Numbered from the stretch's first letter, positions 15,823 through 23,979 are shown. The stretch is DNA of 27,313 nucleotides from DATFXM01 sp035315885 (GCA_035315885.1 DATFXM010000021.1:1-27313); one strand, 5' to 3'. Notes: generated from the letters alone by a model not told the origin. Numbers and translations: made by a program.

Positions 15823-17388
15823 TTATTTGTCGCTTCGAGATCCATCTACCGGCGCCTGAAGAGACGATAAGAACTCGCGAACAACTTGTTTGACGTCGCG
15901 CTTCTCGCCGTCCACCGCGTAGTTCAGCTTTCGCATGTCGGCATCAGTGATCTTGCCAGCCAGAGACTCCAGCGCGGCTAATATCTCCGGCGATCGCTCC
16001 AGCGTCGCCTTTCGGAACACGGGCGCTGCCTCGTACGGTGGAAAGTAGTGTCGATCGTCGGTTAGTTGATAGAGATTCAGTTTATCGATCAACCCGTCTG
16101 TAGAGTTGCCGGCGATCACGTCTACCTGGCCGCCTGCAAGAGCTCTGTACGTTAGCGAAAGGTCCATCTCACGTGGAGGCTCGCCGAATCTCAAGCCGTA
16201 GGTGTGCACCAGACCGGGATAACCGTCCTTCCGATTGATGAAGTCCTGACCGAAGCCGGCGTGCAATCTCGGCGCGACGGCGGCGAGGTCCGAAATGGCT
16301 TTTAGATGAAGGTTGGCCGCATCCTGACCTCGCACCAGTATTGCAAAGGTGTTCTGAAACCCGAGTGGTGAAAGCCACTCAAGTCCGAACTGCGATTGGT
16401 ACTCGCTTTTGACTTGATTGTAGACTTCGCGCGGATCGGTTAGTGGCTCGTGCTTGAGAATCGCAGTAAACGCGGTTCCGGTGTACTCGACGTAGCCGTC
16501 GATCTCGCCATCCACAAGCGCCCGATGACAGAGGTCACCCCCGAGCTCGAACTGGCGTTTGACCTCGATGCCGGTTCGGGACTCGATGAGCTGAGCAGTC
16601 ATTTCGCCGAGAATAACCTGTTCAGTGAAGTCCTTCGATCCAACTACAATTTGGTGCGTTTCAGTCCTGGAAAAAACAATGCTCGCCACGGCTACGGTGG
16701 CTATTAGAACCGTTGCGCCAACGAGCCTGCGAGCGCGGTGCTGACTTCTTATCCTGGACGGCGCGAGTGATCTCTCAACCAGCCCGAGCAAGAAGTCAGC
16801 CGCAAGGGCCATCAACGCGGCAGGAAGTGCGCCTGCCAACACCAGAGTGTTGTCACTCATTCGGAGGCCGCGAAAGATAAGGGTGCCCAGCCCGCCCGCG
16901 CCGATTGCCGCTGCGATAGTGGCAGTGCCGACGGCGATCACCGTAGCGACGCGGACGCCTGCGATGATTACCCCCATCGCCAGCGGCAGCTCTACCTGCA
17001 AGAGCATCTGCCGGTCGGTCATTCCCATCCCGCGTGCGGCTTCTTTGACCGCGGGATCGACGCCATTGATGCCCGTGAAGGTGTTGCGGATTATTGGGAG
17101 GAGAGAGTACAGGAACAGTGCGATTATTGCCGGCAGGCGTCCGATGCCGTACCTGCCCAGTATCGGAATCAGAAAGCCGAACAGCGCCAGACTCGGAATG
17201 GTTTGAAGCACGTTAGCGATGCCAAGCACCGGTTTGCTGAGAGATGGCTTGCGAGTCAATAGAACGCCGATCGGCAGGCCAGCGGCGGTCGCCGCTGCCG
17301 TTGCAATCGCAACCAGGATGAGGTGCTCGAGCGCAAGTTGCCCAACCTGGGTCCGATTGTTGATCAGGAATTCGAAGAGTCGGCTCAT
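15823..17388 (-). CDS. Fused ABC permease and solute-binding protein, OpuC/EgtU type
   Basis: About 521 residues. Residues 1-215 are a permease with five or six membrane segments and the EAA loop (KEAARGMGMTDRQMLLQVELP). After one more membrane anchor (about 222-240) comes a glycine-betaine/choline-type binding domain with VGSKDFTEQVILGEM, YVEYTGTA and TTDG-like NSTDGLIDKLNLYQL ... FPPYEAAP. It imports a small quaternary-ammonium or betaine-like compound. Permease-binding-protein fusion is the architecture of the ergothioneine importer EgtU, and the neighbour two genes upstream is egtD, so hercynine or ergothioneine is a reasonable ligand; choline, betaine or carnitine remain possible. The gap to the ATPase gene holds repeat element 6. 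ATG 17388 is chosen; GTG 17394 is possible. Confidence 0.92.
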   Translation of the reverse strand: MSRLFEFLINNRTQVGQLALEHLILVAIATAAATAAGLPIGVLLTRKPSLSKPVLGIANVLQTIPSLALFGFLIPILGRYGIGRLPAIIALFLYSLLPIIRNTFTGINGVDPAVKEAARGMGMTDRQMLLQVELPLAMGVIIAGVRVATVIAVGTATIAAAIGAGGLGTLIFRGLRMSDNTLVLAGALPAALMALAADFLLGLVERSLAPSRIRSQHRARRLVGATVLIATVAVASIVFSRTETHQIVVGSKDFTEQVILGEMTAQLIESRTGIEVKRQFELGGDLCHRALVDGEIDGYVEYTGTAFTAILKHEPLTDPREVYNQVKSEYQSQFGLEWLSPLGFQNTFAILVRGQDAANLHLKAISDLAAVAPRLHAGFGQDFINRKDGYPGLVHTYGLRFGEPPREMDLSLTYRALAGGQVDVIAGNSTDGLIDKLNLYQLTDDRHYFPPYEAAPVFRKATLERSPEILAALESLAGKITDADMRKLNYAVDGEKRDVKQVVREFLSSLQAPVDGSRSDK

Positions 17389-17402
17389 TATCACTCGGGG
17401 CG

Positions 17403-17524
17403 GTTTAGAGTTTAGGGTTTAGGGTTTCTGTTTCGAGTTTCTGGTTGCTGGTTCCCTTGTCGCGGCGCTTGGTTCCTGGAGCTTCGCGCTGTCAATCAAA
17501 CCAGAACCAGAAACCCGAAACCCT
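17403..17524. repeat. Heptamer-word inverted repeat element 6 (GTTTAGG/GTTTCTG words) inside the transporter operon
   Basis: The left part starts GTTTAGA/GTTTAGG/GTTTAGG/GTTTCTG and runs to 17453; the right arm 17499-17524 is a near-complement of 17421-17453. The right arm ends at the base next to the TAG stop of the ATPase gene (17525-17527). The short TTTAGGG run resembles a plant telomere repeat only by chance of the 7-bp word. Confidence 0.88.
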
Positions 17525-18295
17525 CTACTGCATCGTCTCCACAAAAGCCCTCGCTTCCGGATCGTCGAGTTTCAGGAATTCTTCGGTGGACGTAAGTGCG
17601 ATCAAGTGCCCGTCCTTGAACAGACCAATTCGGGACGCGAGAAGGAAGGCCTCGCGTACGTCGTGTGTCACAAACACGATCGTCTTGTTCAGCCTCTTTG
17701 AGAGCGCCGCAAACTCACGCTGAAGCCCTGCGCGAGTCAGCGGGTCAAGCGCTCCAAACGGCTCGTCCATAAGAATGATGGGCGGGTCGCCCGCCAACGC
17801 TCGAGCCACACCGACTCGTTGCCGTTGGCCGCCCGACAACTCCGCCGGCGAACGATGCGCAAAGGACGCGTGATCAAGTCCCACCAGGTCGAGTAGCTCC
17901 CGAACCCGCGTTGCAATTCTTTCCGGAGCCCAGCCGTTCAGTGTTGGCACCAGTGCAATGTTTCGTTCAACCGTGAAATGCGGAAACAGTCCAGTCTCCT
18001 GAATCACGTACCCAATATGACGCCGGAGTTTGATGGCGTCCCATAGAGTCGTCGGTTTGCTTTCGACCAGGATTTCGCCCTCAGTCGGGTCAAGAAGCCG
18101 GTTGATCAGTTTTAGAGTCGTAGTCTTTCCTGATCCACTGCGGCCCAAAAGCACCAGAGTTTCGCCGGCGGACACCACAAAATTCAAATCGGAGACAAGG
18201 TTCTTTCCTTGTGGAATGGTCAGCGTGACATCCCGGAACTCAATCGCGGCGGCGGGTACATCCCGTTCGTCTGTTCGGGGCTGAGGTTTTTCCAC
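17525..18295 (-). CDS. ABC transporter ATPase, OpuCA/EgtV type without CBS domains
   Basis: A 256-residue ATPase with Walker A GRSGSGKTTT (51-60), Q-loop VIQETGLFP, signature LSGGQRQR (153-160), Walker B IILMDEPFGALDP and switch histidine in VTHDVREA. It is of the quaternary-amine uptake class, but it stops soon after the ATPase core and lacks the C-terminal CBS pair that makes OpuA/OpuC proteins respond to osmotic or cyclic-di-AMP signals. That suggests nutrient rather than osmotic control (inference). GTG 18295 is 5 nt after the egtD stop, so translation is probably coupled to egtD. Residues 1-15 are a non-family extension. Confidence 0.94.
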   Translation of the reverse strand: MEKPQPRTDERDVPAAAIEFRDVTLTIPQGKNLVSDLNFVVSAGETLVLLGRSGSGKTTTLKLINRLLDPTEGEILVESKPTTLWDAIKLRRHIGYVIQETGLFPHFTVERNIALVPTLNGWAPERIATRVRELLDLVGLDHASFAHRSPAELSGGQRQRVGVARALAGDPPIILMDEPFGALDPLTRAGLQREFAALSKRLNKTIVFVTHDVREAFLLASRIGLFKDGHLIALTSTEEFLKLDDPEARAFVETMQ

Positions 18296-18300
18296 CTGAG

Positions 18301-19329
18301 CTAGTCCACTGAAAGGAGGTTGAAGCTGAACCGACGACCAGCATCAAACCAGGTCCGCGAGAGCTTGAAACCACCCCTCCTCGCGATCTCGCCCAGCTTG
18401 TCCAGATCGTATTTGTACGAGCTTTCGGTGTGAACCGATTCACCGGGTTCGAACTCGACTTCAAGGTCGAGCGCACCAATTCGAATTGTCTGCCGAATCC
18501 GACTCACAAGGTGCATCTCTACGCGGCTGAGCGCTTCGTTATAACACGAGCGATGCTCGAACTCTTCCAGCTTGAAATCGGAGCGCAATTCGCGGTTGAT
18601 GCGGACCAGAAGGTTGAGATTGAAAGCGGCAGTGACGCCGAGGGAGTCATCGTAAGCCGGTATCAGCACGTCGGGTGATTTCTTGAGGTCAGCCCCAAGC
18701 AGGAAGGCATCACCGCTATCAAGCAACTCGCGGACGGCGCTGAGAAACGATACAGCTTCGTCCGGGTCGAAGTTGCCGATGTTCGACCCGAGAAAGAGCG
18801 CTACTGTGCGCTCGGAACCGCCGTGTTGTGCGCGCTCTCGCTTAAAGGCTTCCAAAGCGGTGAAGTAGTCTGCTGCGTACGCGGTGATGCGAAGTTTCGG
18901 GTAGGCGCGCAGCAGCTCCCGGCTGCTTGTCTGAAGGCTTGCCGGCGAGATGTCTACGGGCAAGTAATGGAGCTCCGTTTGACGACGAAGGAACGCCTCG
19001 ATGAGGAGGCGCGTCTTCTCGGCACTACCGCTTCCGAGCTCGATCAGCCGGACCGAAGGGCTGGAATTCGCGATCGAGGTTGCGATTTCGGTGGATCGCT
19101 CGCGCAGAATTTGGCTCTCGGCTCGCGTCAGGTAGTATTCAGGCAGGCAACAGATCGCTTCGAAAAGGCGAGACCCCAGTTCGTCGTAAAAATACTTTGG
19201 AGGTAGATGTTTGGGTTTTTGAGTCAGCCCGTTGCGCACATCGCGCCCTAGCGCGCTGCTGTCGCCTCCGTCCGCAAGTTGATGGATGATCAAGCGATCG
19301 TCTTGTTGAGGATATGTTTTTTGCGCCAC
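18301..19329 (-). CDS. egtD: EgtD, L-histidine N-alpha-methyltransferase (hercynine synthase)
   Basis: A 342-residue SAM-dependent methyltransferase that trimethylates histidine to hercynine, the first step to ergothioneine. Seen: SAM motif ELGSGSAEKT (97-106), LPEYYLTRAE (Y65/Y66), GSNIGNF with N186, AYDD with Y226, and TESS with E302 and S304. These match the residues that bind the histidine amine, carboxylate and imidazole in mycobacterial EgtD, so the substrate call is more than family-level. No egtB or egtE is in the window; the thiol-adding step must be encoded elsewhere or be missing. Next on the strand, 5 nt later, is a betaine-class ABC ATPase and then a fused permease-binding protein. 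GTG 19329 has AGGGG just upstream. Confidence 0.94.
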   Translation of the reverse strand: MAQKTYPQQDDRLIIHQLADGGDSSALGRDVRNGLTQKPKHLPPKYFYDELGSRLFEAICCLPEYYLTRAESQILRERSTEIATSIANSSPSVRLIELGSGSAEKTRLLIEAFLRRQTELHYLPVDISPASLQTSSRELLRAYPKLRITAYAADYFTALEAFKRERAQHGGSERTVALFLGSNIGNFDPDEAVSFLSAVRELLDSGDAFLLGADLKKSPDVLIPAYDDSLGVTAAFNLNLLVRINRELRSDFKLEEFEHRSCYNEALSRVEMHLVSRIRQTIRIGALDLEVEFEPGESVHTESSYKYDLDKLGEIARRGGFKLSRTWFDAGRRFSFNLLSVD

Positions 19330-19385
19330 CTGCCCCTCACCTGGACTATCTCCGGAAGCCCCGCAACTGCTATGGACATCTCGTA

Positions 19386-19414
19386 ATGCTACCGTAGTTC
19401 ATTCATCGTGCCAA
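19386..19414 (-). promoter_or_regulatory. Probable promoter of the egtD-transporter operon
   Basis: Minus-strand TTGGCA, 17-nt spacer, TAGCAT. The predicted start near 19379 gives a leader of about 50 nt to GTG 19329. It lies just outside the large palindrome at 19417-19671. Confidence 0.45.
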
Positions 19415-19416
19415 AC

Positions 19417-19671
19417 GAGAGTTCTGAGTACTGAGTTCTGATTTAATGGCCCTGAGTAGGAGATGAGGGGATTGAGAGAGCCTCTGCGGCCTTTGCGAAC
19501 CATGCGGCCTTTGCGTGAAACCCGGATTTGCCCCCTGCAGCGGATTGTGGACACAGCGCTTTGTCCCCGGGGTCAACAGCTTGGAAGTCTGGTTTCACGC
19601 AAAGACCCCGGAGGCTCTCCTCATCCCCTCATTTCCAACTCAGCACTCAGGACTCAGCACTAAGAACTGAG
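19417..19671. repeat. Large nested palindromic element 7 (255 bp)
   Basis: The outer arms are AGTTCTG/AGTACTG/AGTTCTG (19417-19441) against ACTCAGC/ACTCAGG/ACTCAGC/ACTAAGA (19638-19671). Inside, 19462-19522 faces 19591-19632: GATGAGGGGAT, AGAGCCTC, CCTTTGCG and TGAAACC each meet their complements in order. The left inner arm is longer because GCGGCCTTTGCG is duplicated (first copy near 19486, second near 19504). The centre holds a small GGACA/TGTCC hairpin. No open frame of note. This is the most complex member of the window's repeat family and occupies much of the 644-bp gene-free gap. Confidence 0.9.
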
Positions 19672-19814
19672 CGACCGGCAGCCGTAACTACCTCTACCCA
19701 GAGCGCATTAGATCGGCGGGAGCCAGAGAAAATCTTACACGGGGCGCCTGTAACAATTACCGGCTTGCAGGCTTTTGGCCGGCCGTAAACGCTCAAAATG
19801 CTGGGGATTTTGGG

Positions 19815-19921
19815 GAGACCGGCCCGGCACAGGGATTGCGGAAGACTCAGTGGGGCAGAGATACGGGTGATGAAAATCATTTCCGGTCTCTTATTCGGTT
19901 ACTGTGGTGAGGACGGTAACC
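19815..19921 (+). other. Candidate structured leader RNA or small RNA upstream of the OmpA-type lipoprotein gene
   Basis: Two stems stand in series before a terminator hairpin. GAGACCGG (19815-19822) pairs with CCGGTCTC (19883-19890) and encloses about 60 nt with possible inner pairs (CCCG/CGGG, ATGA/TCAT). GGTTAC (19897-19902) pairs with GTAACC (19916-19921). I match it to no known riboswitch. The upstream boundary is not visible; 19672-19814 shows no gene and no clear promoter. Confidence 0.4.
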
Positions 19922-19955
19922 AAAGGCGATGCGGGAATCTCGCATCGCCTTTATT
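19922..19955 (+). terminator. Terminator or attenuator hairpin in the leader of the lipoprotein gene
   Basis: A perfect 12-bp stem, AAAGGCGATGCG (19922-19933) with CGCATCGCCTTT (19941-19952), 7-nt loop, then ATT. It ends about 20 nt before the chosen start. An in-frame ATG at 19929 is inside the stem, which argues against it as the start codon. The U-run is short (TTTATT), so it may be partial or regulated. Confidence 0.7.
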
Positions 19956-19973
19956 CTCATTTCGACAGGCAGC

Positions 19974-20708
19974 ATGAAAGGGTTTATGACGACCAGACTT
20001 GGCCGTGTCATTGCGGTCAGTTTACTCGCGACAGCCTGCTGCGCTGGGTGTGCGACTAAGAAGTACGCAAGAAATCGGGTAAACGAGCGGGTTACCCCGC
20101 TCGAGAGCCGAACCGGGGAACTCGAGGAGACGTCCAGGCGCAACAGCCAGGACATCTCGAGGCTTGCCGGCGACGTTACTGATGTTCGGCGGCGAGCCGA
20201 CCGGGCTCAGGCTCAAGGCGAAGCAGCTACGACTCGCGCCGAAGAAGCCAGCCGTCGTGCCGGATCCGCTGAAGCAGCAGTCGGCGACCTGAGAGCGAAC
20301 CTGGATAAGTACTCGCTCCAGAAGACCGCCACTGTAAACTTCAAGACCGACAGTTATGAGTTATCTCCTGACGCGCGGGCGGTCCTCGACCAGCTTGCTG
20401 CCCAGATTAGAGACCGCGAGAACTTCATATTCGAAATTGAGGGCTTTGCCGATGCTCGTGGCACCGATGCTTATAACTTTCAGCTCACCGCGAAGCGGGC
20501 CGACGCGGTTAGGCGTTACTTTGCGGAGCAGCACAAGGTTTCCCTGTTCAGGATGCACGTCCTCGGGATGGGCGAGTCGAACGCGGTAGCTGACAACACC
20601 ACTATCGAAGGACGAGCACAAAACCGGAGAGTAGAAATAAGGTTGCTGAGCCGAGAGCCGGCGCTGTCACAGTCAGCGCGGCGTGCGTCCCCCGATAAAA
20701 ATCAGTGA
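19974..20708 (+). CDS. OmpA-family (Pal-like) outer-membrane lipoprotein
   Basis: About 244 residues. A lipoprotein signal (LGRVIAVSLLATAC-CAGC) offers C22 or C26 for lipidation. Residues about 35-120 are Ala/Arg/Glu-rich and form a coiled coil with heptad periodicity. The C-terminal OmpA domain (about 120-225) has NFKTDSYELSPDA, then GFADARGTDAYN and RAQNRRVEI, which hold the Asp and Arg that bind meso-diaminopimelate of peptidoglycan. It should tether the outer membrane to the cell wall. ATG 19974 and ATG 19986 (preceded by AAGGG) are both possible; ATG 19929 lies in a terminator stem. A strong terminator follows. Confidence 0.91.
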   Translation: MKGFMTTRLGRVIAVSLLATACCAGCATKKYARNRVNERVTPLESRTGELEETSRRNSQDISRLAGDVTDVRRRADRAQAQGEAATTRAEEASRRAGSAEAAVGDLRANLDKYSLQKTATVNFKTDSYELSPDARAVLDQLAAQIRDRENFIFEIEGFADARGTDAYNFQLTAKRADAVRRYFAEQHKVSLFRMHVLGMGESNAVADNTTIEGRAQNRRVEIRLLSREPALSQSARRASPDKNQ

Positions 20709-20762
20709 GTCCTGACGCAGAGTCGAGGCTAGAACCCAAAGCCCTCGTTCGCCCCCAAGAAG

Positions 20763-20790
20763 AAAAGCGCATCGCTGATGCGCTTTTTTC
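20763..20790 (+). terminator. Intrinsic terminator of the lipoprotein gene
   Basis: AAAAGCGCATC (20763-20773), loop GCT, GATGCGCTTTT (20777-20787), then TTC. An 11-bp stem with its own U-tract, 55 nt after the stop. Confidence 0.9.
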
Positions 20791-20817
20791 TTTTGGTTCT
20801 CCTGGTCAACGAAATGG

Positions 20818-20854
20818 AAAAACGCGCTCACGACAACCGATCGTGAGCGCGTTT
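20818..20854 (-). terminator. Intrinsic terminator of the TonB-dependent receptor gene
   Basis: A 14-bp perfect stem, AAACGCGCTCACGA (20820-20833) with TCGTGAGCGCGTTT (20841-20854), 7-nt loop. On the minus strand it is followed by TT of a five-T run. It lies 39 nt after the receptor stop, back to back with the lipoprotein terminator. Confidence 0.9.
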
Positions 20855-20892
20855 CTTTCTGCGCGGTGGATTCTGCAGGGGTCCGCGCAGGT

Positions 20893-23800
20893 TTAGAACG
20901 TGAACTTCACTGCAAGCTGCAACTGACGCGGATCGCCCACTCCGACTCTCAGAAAGCCGTCGAAGTTGAACAAAGCCGGCGAGACCAGCGGGTTGACGTT
21001 GTTGTCATTATTAAACGTGTTGAACATCTCGACCATCGGAGTCAGGGTCATTCGATCGTTGAACTTGAATGGGCGCAGCAGCCGCCAGTCGAACGAGAAG
21101 TAATCGTTGTTCTTCCGGATGCTGTTTCTTCCCTGATCAACGCCGTTCACCACACGCGGGTTCGGAGTGATGGGTTGCGCGGAATGAGCTTGCATTCGAG
21201 TGTTCAACTGAAAGCCCCAGCCGGGTTCGCAGTAGGCGAAGAAGTTGAACTTGTGCCGCTCGTCCCGGTCCGACAGCGAGTAGTCTTTACCGAAGTCGTT
21301 GTGATCAAACACTCGGTCGGTGAACGGATCGCGTTCGTTCGAGTCGTCGTCCAGATCCTTCGAGTACACGTAATTCCCTTCGAGCTGGAACCGGTTGCTG
21401 AAGCGCTTCCTCAATCCAACGGTGAGTCCGCGATACAGCGATTTCGCCGAGCTCTGCGTAACGAACACGTCGCCCAATTGAGGTCCGAACGGCGCAGGTC
21501 CTTGGTTGATGTTTACAAACCTGGTAAGGTGTACGCCCTTCGAATGGGTGAAGTCGACATACGCCGCCCAGTTCGGAGACAGCTCCTGTTCGAAAGCTAC
21601 ATTGGTCGTGTAGATCCTGGGATTGGCGTAGTCTTTTGAAAAGACCCGCACACCGGTAAACAGAGGGAAGGTCCCCGGCGGAACGTCGGGTATCGGCGCA
21701 AGCCCAGGCCACGTCGGAGCGCTGGCAAACCCCTGACGAATCAGATCCGTACTCGCGAAGTTAGTTCGTTGTTGAGCGCCGTTGGTTGTGATCGAGCCAA
21801 CCTGGCTGAGCATATTCTGCCGGGCATTGTAGATGCCCCAGCTCGCCCGCAGCACTGACCTGCCCTTCTTGCTTATGTCCCAGGCGAATCCGACGCGCGG
21901 CTGAAACATCTTCCACTGATCGTGCAACGTGCCGTCTGACGGGAACCGCGGATCGTTCAGGAAAGGACCGTAAGCAGTTTGCTCCGGAGGCACGACAGCA
22001 TTAGGAAACACCTGGGCTTCCCATCTCAGGCCGTAGTTGAGCGTGAGGTTTGGCAGGATCTGAAACTTGTCCTGCGCGAAAAATGCGATGTCATCATTCT
22101 TGATTGTGGACGCGCCTGGAGGGGGAACACCGCTCAGACCGCTCGGTATTCCGTCCTGCAGGTAGAACAAGAGAGGACCGCCGCTCGTGGCCCCGCCCGG
22201 ACACGTTGCCGGCAACGTCACGAAGGTTCCGTTGGAGCAGCCGATGGTGTTTGGCCCAAACCCTCCGGGCGCGGCGGGTGACGCGTAACGAAGGAAACCG
22301 GTGACGCTGTCGAACAGGTAGCGGCCGGTGAAGAATCCGCGAAACACCTGGTCGTTCAGCGTGTGAATCCACTCGCCTCCCATCTTAAATGTGTGTTTTC
22401 CCTCGATGATCGAGAAGCTGTCCCGGAGCTGCGTTCGCCAGATCAGCTCGTCTACATTCGGCTGCAGGAAGAACGGATTTCCGAATCTGAAAGTTGGAAC
22501 GAAACCCATTCCGGTGTCCGCAAGAAGGTTTGACTGTGTCGCCTCACGCGGACGAGACTCTCGCGAATAGGTAAAGTGAGCTTCGTTCAGCTTTGTTGGC
22601 GAAAGCGTGCTGAACAGGTTGAGGTTGAACACATTGATCTTCGATGGCCCCTCAGTGCCGTTCGCCGACGTTCCGTAAGTCGCCACGTCGAAGGTCTGGT
22701 TTTCATTCTTCGAGTGGTCAAAGTTGTACGACGCGCTGAGCTTGTTGTTAGCCGTCAGACTCCAGTCCAGCTTGCCCAGGACAGCGCTATTTCGAATCGG
22801 GTGTTTGACCGCCAACCCCTCGTTTTGTCCAAGCTTGCTTTGGAAGAAATTCAGCAGCGCAAGCCGCTGACAATCGGGGCTGCCGTTGATCAGCGCTTCG
22901 TTTGCGGGCACGGTAGGAGCCGCAACAGGGCATGGCGTTCCGATCGGAATGCTGAGGTTGGAGCGAGTGAGATTCGAAATGATCTGCTCAAACGCACCGA
23001 AGAAGAAAACCTTGTCTTTTATGATCGGTCCGCCGATGGTTCCGCCGAACTGCTCTCTATGAAAATCGGTGAGTGGCTGGTGGTCGGAGGTCTCGGCAGA
23101 AAGACCCTCAAGCCGTTGATAATGAAACAAGCTGCCGTGGATGGTGTTGGTGCCCGATTTCGTGATCACATTTATAACGCCGCCGGCGGTTCTGCCGAAC
23201 TCGGCGCTGGCTCCGCTCGAGATCACCTGGAATTCCTTGACCGCCTCCAGGGTGATGTCGATCGCGGCGCGTTGACCACCTGCCTGTTCGCCGAAGAATC
23301 CATTGTTGTAGTCTCCACCGTCCAGGCTGATGTTATTGAATATGCCGCGCTGTCCGGAGAAGTTAATTTCGTCACCGTCCGGGCCCTGGGTGATGGCGAC
23401 GCCTGGGGTCAGCGTAAGCAGGTCCTCAAACTTGCGCCCGAGAATCGGAGTTGTGCTCACCGAGAGCTCGTTCAGGGTCGTGCTCGATTCAGTCTTGACC
23501 GTATCGATGGTTGGGGCCGCGGTGATTGTGATCTTCTCCTCTAGACGGGAGACTTTCATGTTGAGAGAGAGCGTTATTGCCTGCCCGACCGTGAGCTCGA
23601 GGTTTTGCTGAATCAGCGTTGCAAACCCCTGTTTGCTGGCGGTTAGGGTGTATTTCCCGGGTTGGAGCTGAAGAAAAACGAATCTTCCGTCGGAGCCGGT
23701 TTCCAGCTTCTTGCTGAAGTTGGTGTCCAGATTCAAGACTTCGACGCTCGCTCCGGCGACAACCGACCCTTGTTCGTCGAGCACCGTTCCCTGGATTACT

Positions 23801-23898
23801 CCGGTGGTGATCTGAGTCTGGCCTGCAGCCGAATGCACGAGCGCGAGCATGAGCAAAACTGATAGCAAGATTCTTGAGCGTGCCTGAGCTTTTTTCAT
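20893..23898 (-). CDS. TonB-dependent outer-membrane receptor with N-terminal carboxypeptidase-regulatory domain
   Basis: About 1001 residues. Signal peptide (ILLSVLLMLALVHSAAG|Q), then a carboxypeptidase-regulatory-like domain (IQGTVLDEQGSVVAGASVEV ... GRFVFLQLQPGKYTLTASKQGF), then a plug domain with GRKFEDLLTLTPGV, INFSGQRG and FGRTAGGVINVITKSGT, and a long beta barrel ending in LAVKFTF with the terminal Phe used for barrel assembly. This Oar-like architecture is abundant in Acidobacteriota; the ligand is often a peptide or polysaccharide fragment but is not predictable here. ATG 23898 is chosen: it follows GGGGCGGA, and the longer frame (to 23964) runs through the promoter. No SusD or TonB gene adjoins. 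Confidence 0.95.
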   Translation of the reverse strand: MKKAQARSRILLSVLLMLALVHSAAGQTQITTGVIQGTVLDEQGSVVAGASVEVLNLDTNFSKKLETGSDGRFVFLQLQPGKYTLTASKQGFATLIQQNLELTVGQAITLSLNMKVSRLEEKITITAAPTIDTVKTESSTTLNELSVSTTPILGRKFEDLLTLTPGVAITQGPDGDEINFSGQRGIFNNISLDGGDYNNGFFGEQAGGQRAAIDITLEAVKEFQVISSGASAEFGRTAGGVINVITKSGTNTIHGSLFHYQRLEGLSAETSDHQPLTDFHREQFGGTIGGPIIKDKVFFFGAFEQIISNLTRSNLSIPIGTPCPVAAPTVPANEALINGSPDCQRLALLNFFQSKLGQNEGLAVKHPIRNSAVLGKLDWSLTANNKLSASYNFDHSKNENQTFDVATYGTSANGTEGPSKINVFNLNLFSTLSPTKLNEAHFTYSRESRPREATQSNLLADTGMGFVPTFRFGNPFFLQPNVDELIWRTQLRDSFSIIEGKHTFKMGGEWIHTLNDQVFRGFFTGRYLFDSVTGFLRYASPAAPGGFGPNTIGCSNGTFVTLPATCPGGATSGGPLLFYLQDGIPSGLSGVPPPGASTIKNDDIAFFAQDKFQILPNLTLNYGLRWEAQVFPNAVVPPEQTAYGPFLNDPRFPSDGTLHDQWKMFQPRVGFAWDISKKGRSVLRASWGIYNARQNMLSQVGSITTNGAQQRTNFASTDLIRQGFASAPTWPGLAPIPDVPPGTFPLFTGVRVFSKDYANPRIYTTNVAFEQELSPNWAAYVDFTHSKGVHLTRFVNINQGPAPFGPQLGDVFVTQSSAKSLYRGLTVGLRKRFSNRFQLEGNYVYSKDLDDDSNERDPFTDRVFDHNDFGKDYSLSDRDERHKFNFFAYCEPGWGFQLNTRMQAHSAQPITPNPRVVNGVDQGRNSIRKNNDYFSFDWRLLRPFKFNDRMTLTPMVEMFNTFNNDNNVNPLVSPALFNFDGFLRVGVGDPRQLQLAVKFTF

Positions 23899-23943
23899 GT
23901 TCCGCCCCCAATATGTTGTAATGGTGTCTGCGTTGGCGCGCAT

Positions 23944-23971
23944 TCTATAGCGGCTTTGAAACACACGTCAA
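23944..23971 (-). promoter_or_regulatory. Sigma-70-type promoter of the TonB-dependent receptor gene
   Basis: Minus-strand TTGACG, 16-nt spacer, TATAGA. The predicted start near 23937 gives a leader of about 38 nt. The -35 hexamer and 16-nt spacing are the same as at the M48 protease promoter (11729-11756). Confidence 0.65.
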
Positions 23972-23979
23972 CGAGTAAG

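Noticed and set aside
17403..17430. Telomere-like TTTAGGG repeats
   Set aside because: Only two or three units, in a bacterial operon, and fully explained by the 7-bp word family.
19929..19973. ATG 19929 as start of the lipoprotein
   Set aside because: It lies inside a perfect 12-bp terminator stem, and the signal peptide fits a start at 19974 or 19986.
20866..23544. Long plus-strand open frames across the TonB receptor gene
   Set aside because: They are antisense to a clear receptor with signal peptide, plug and barrel; no recognisable domain on the plus strand.
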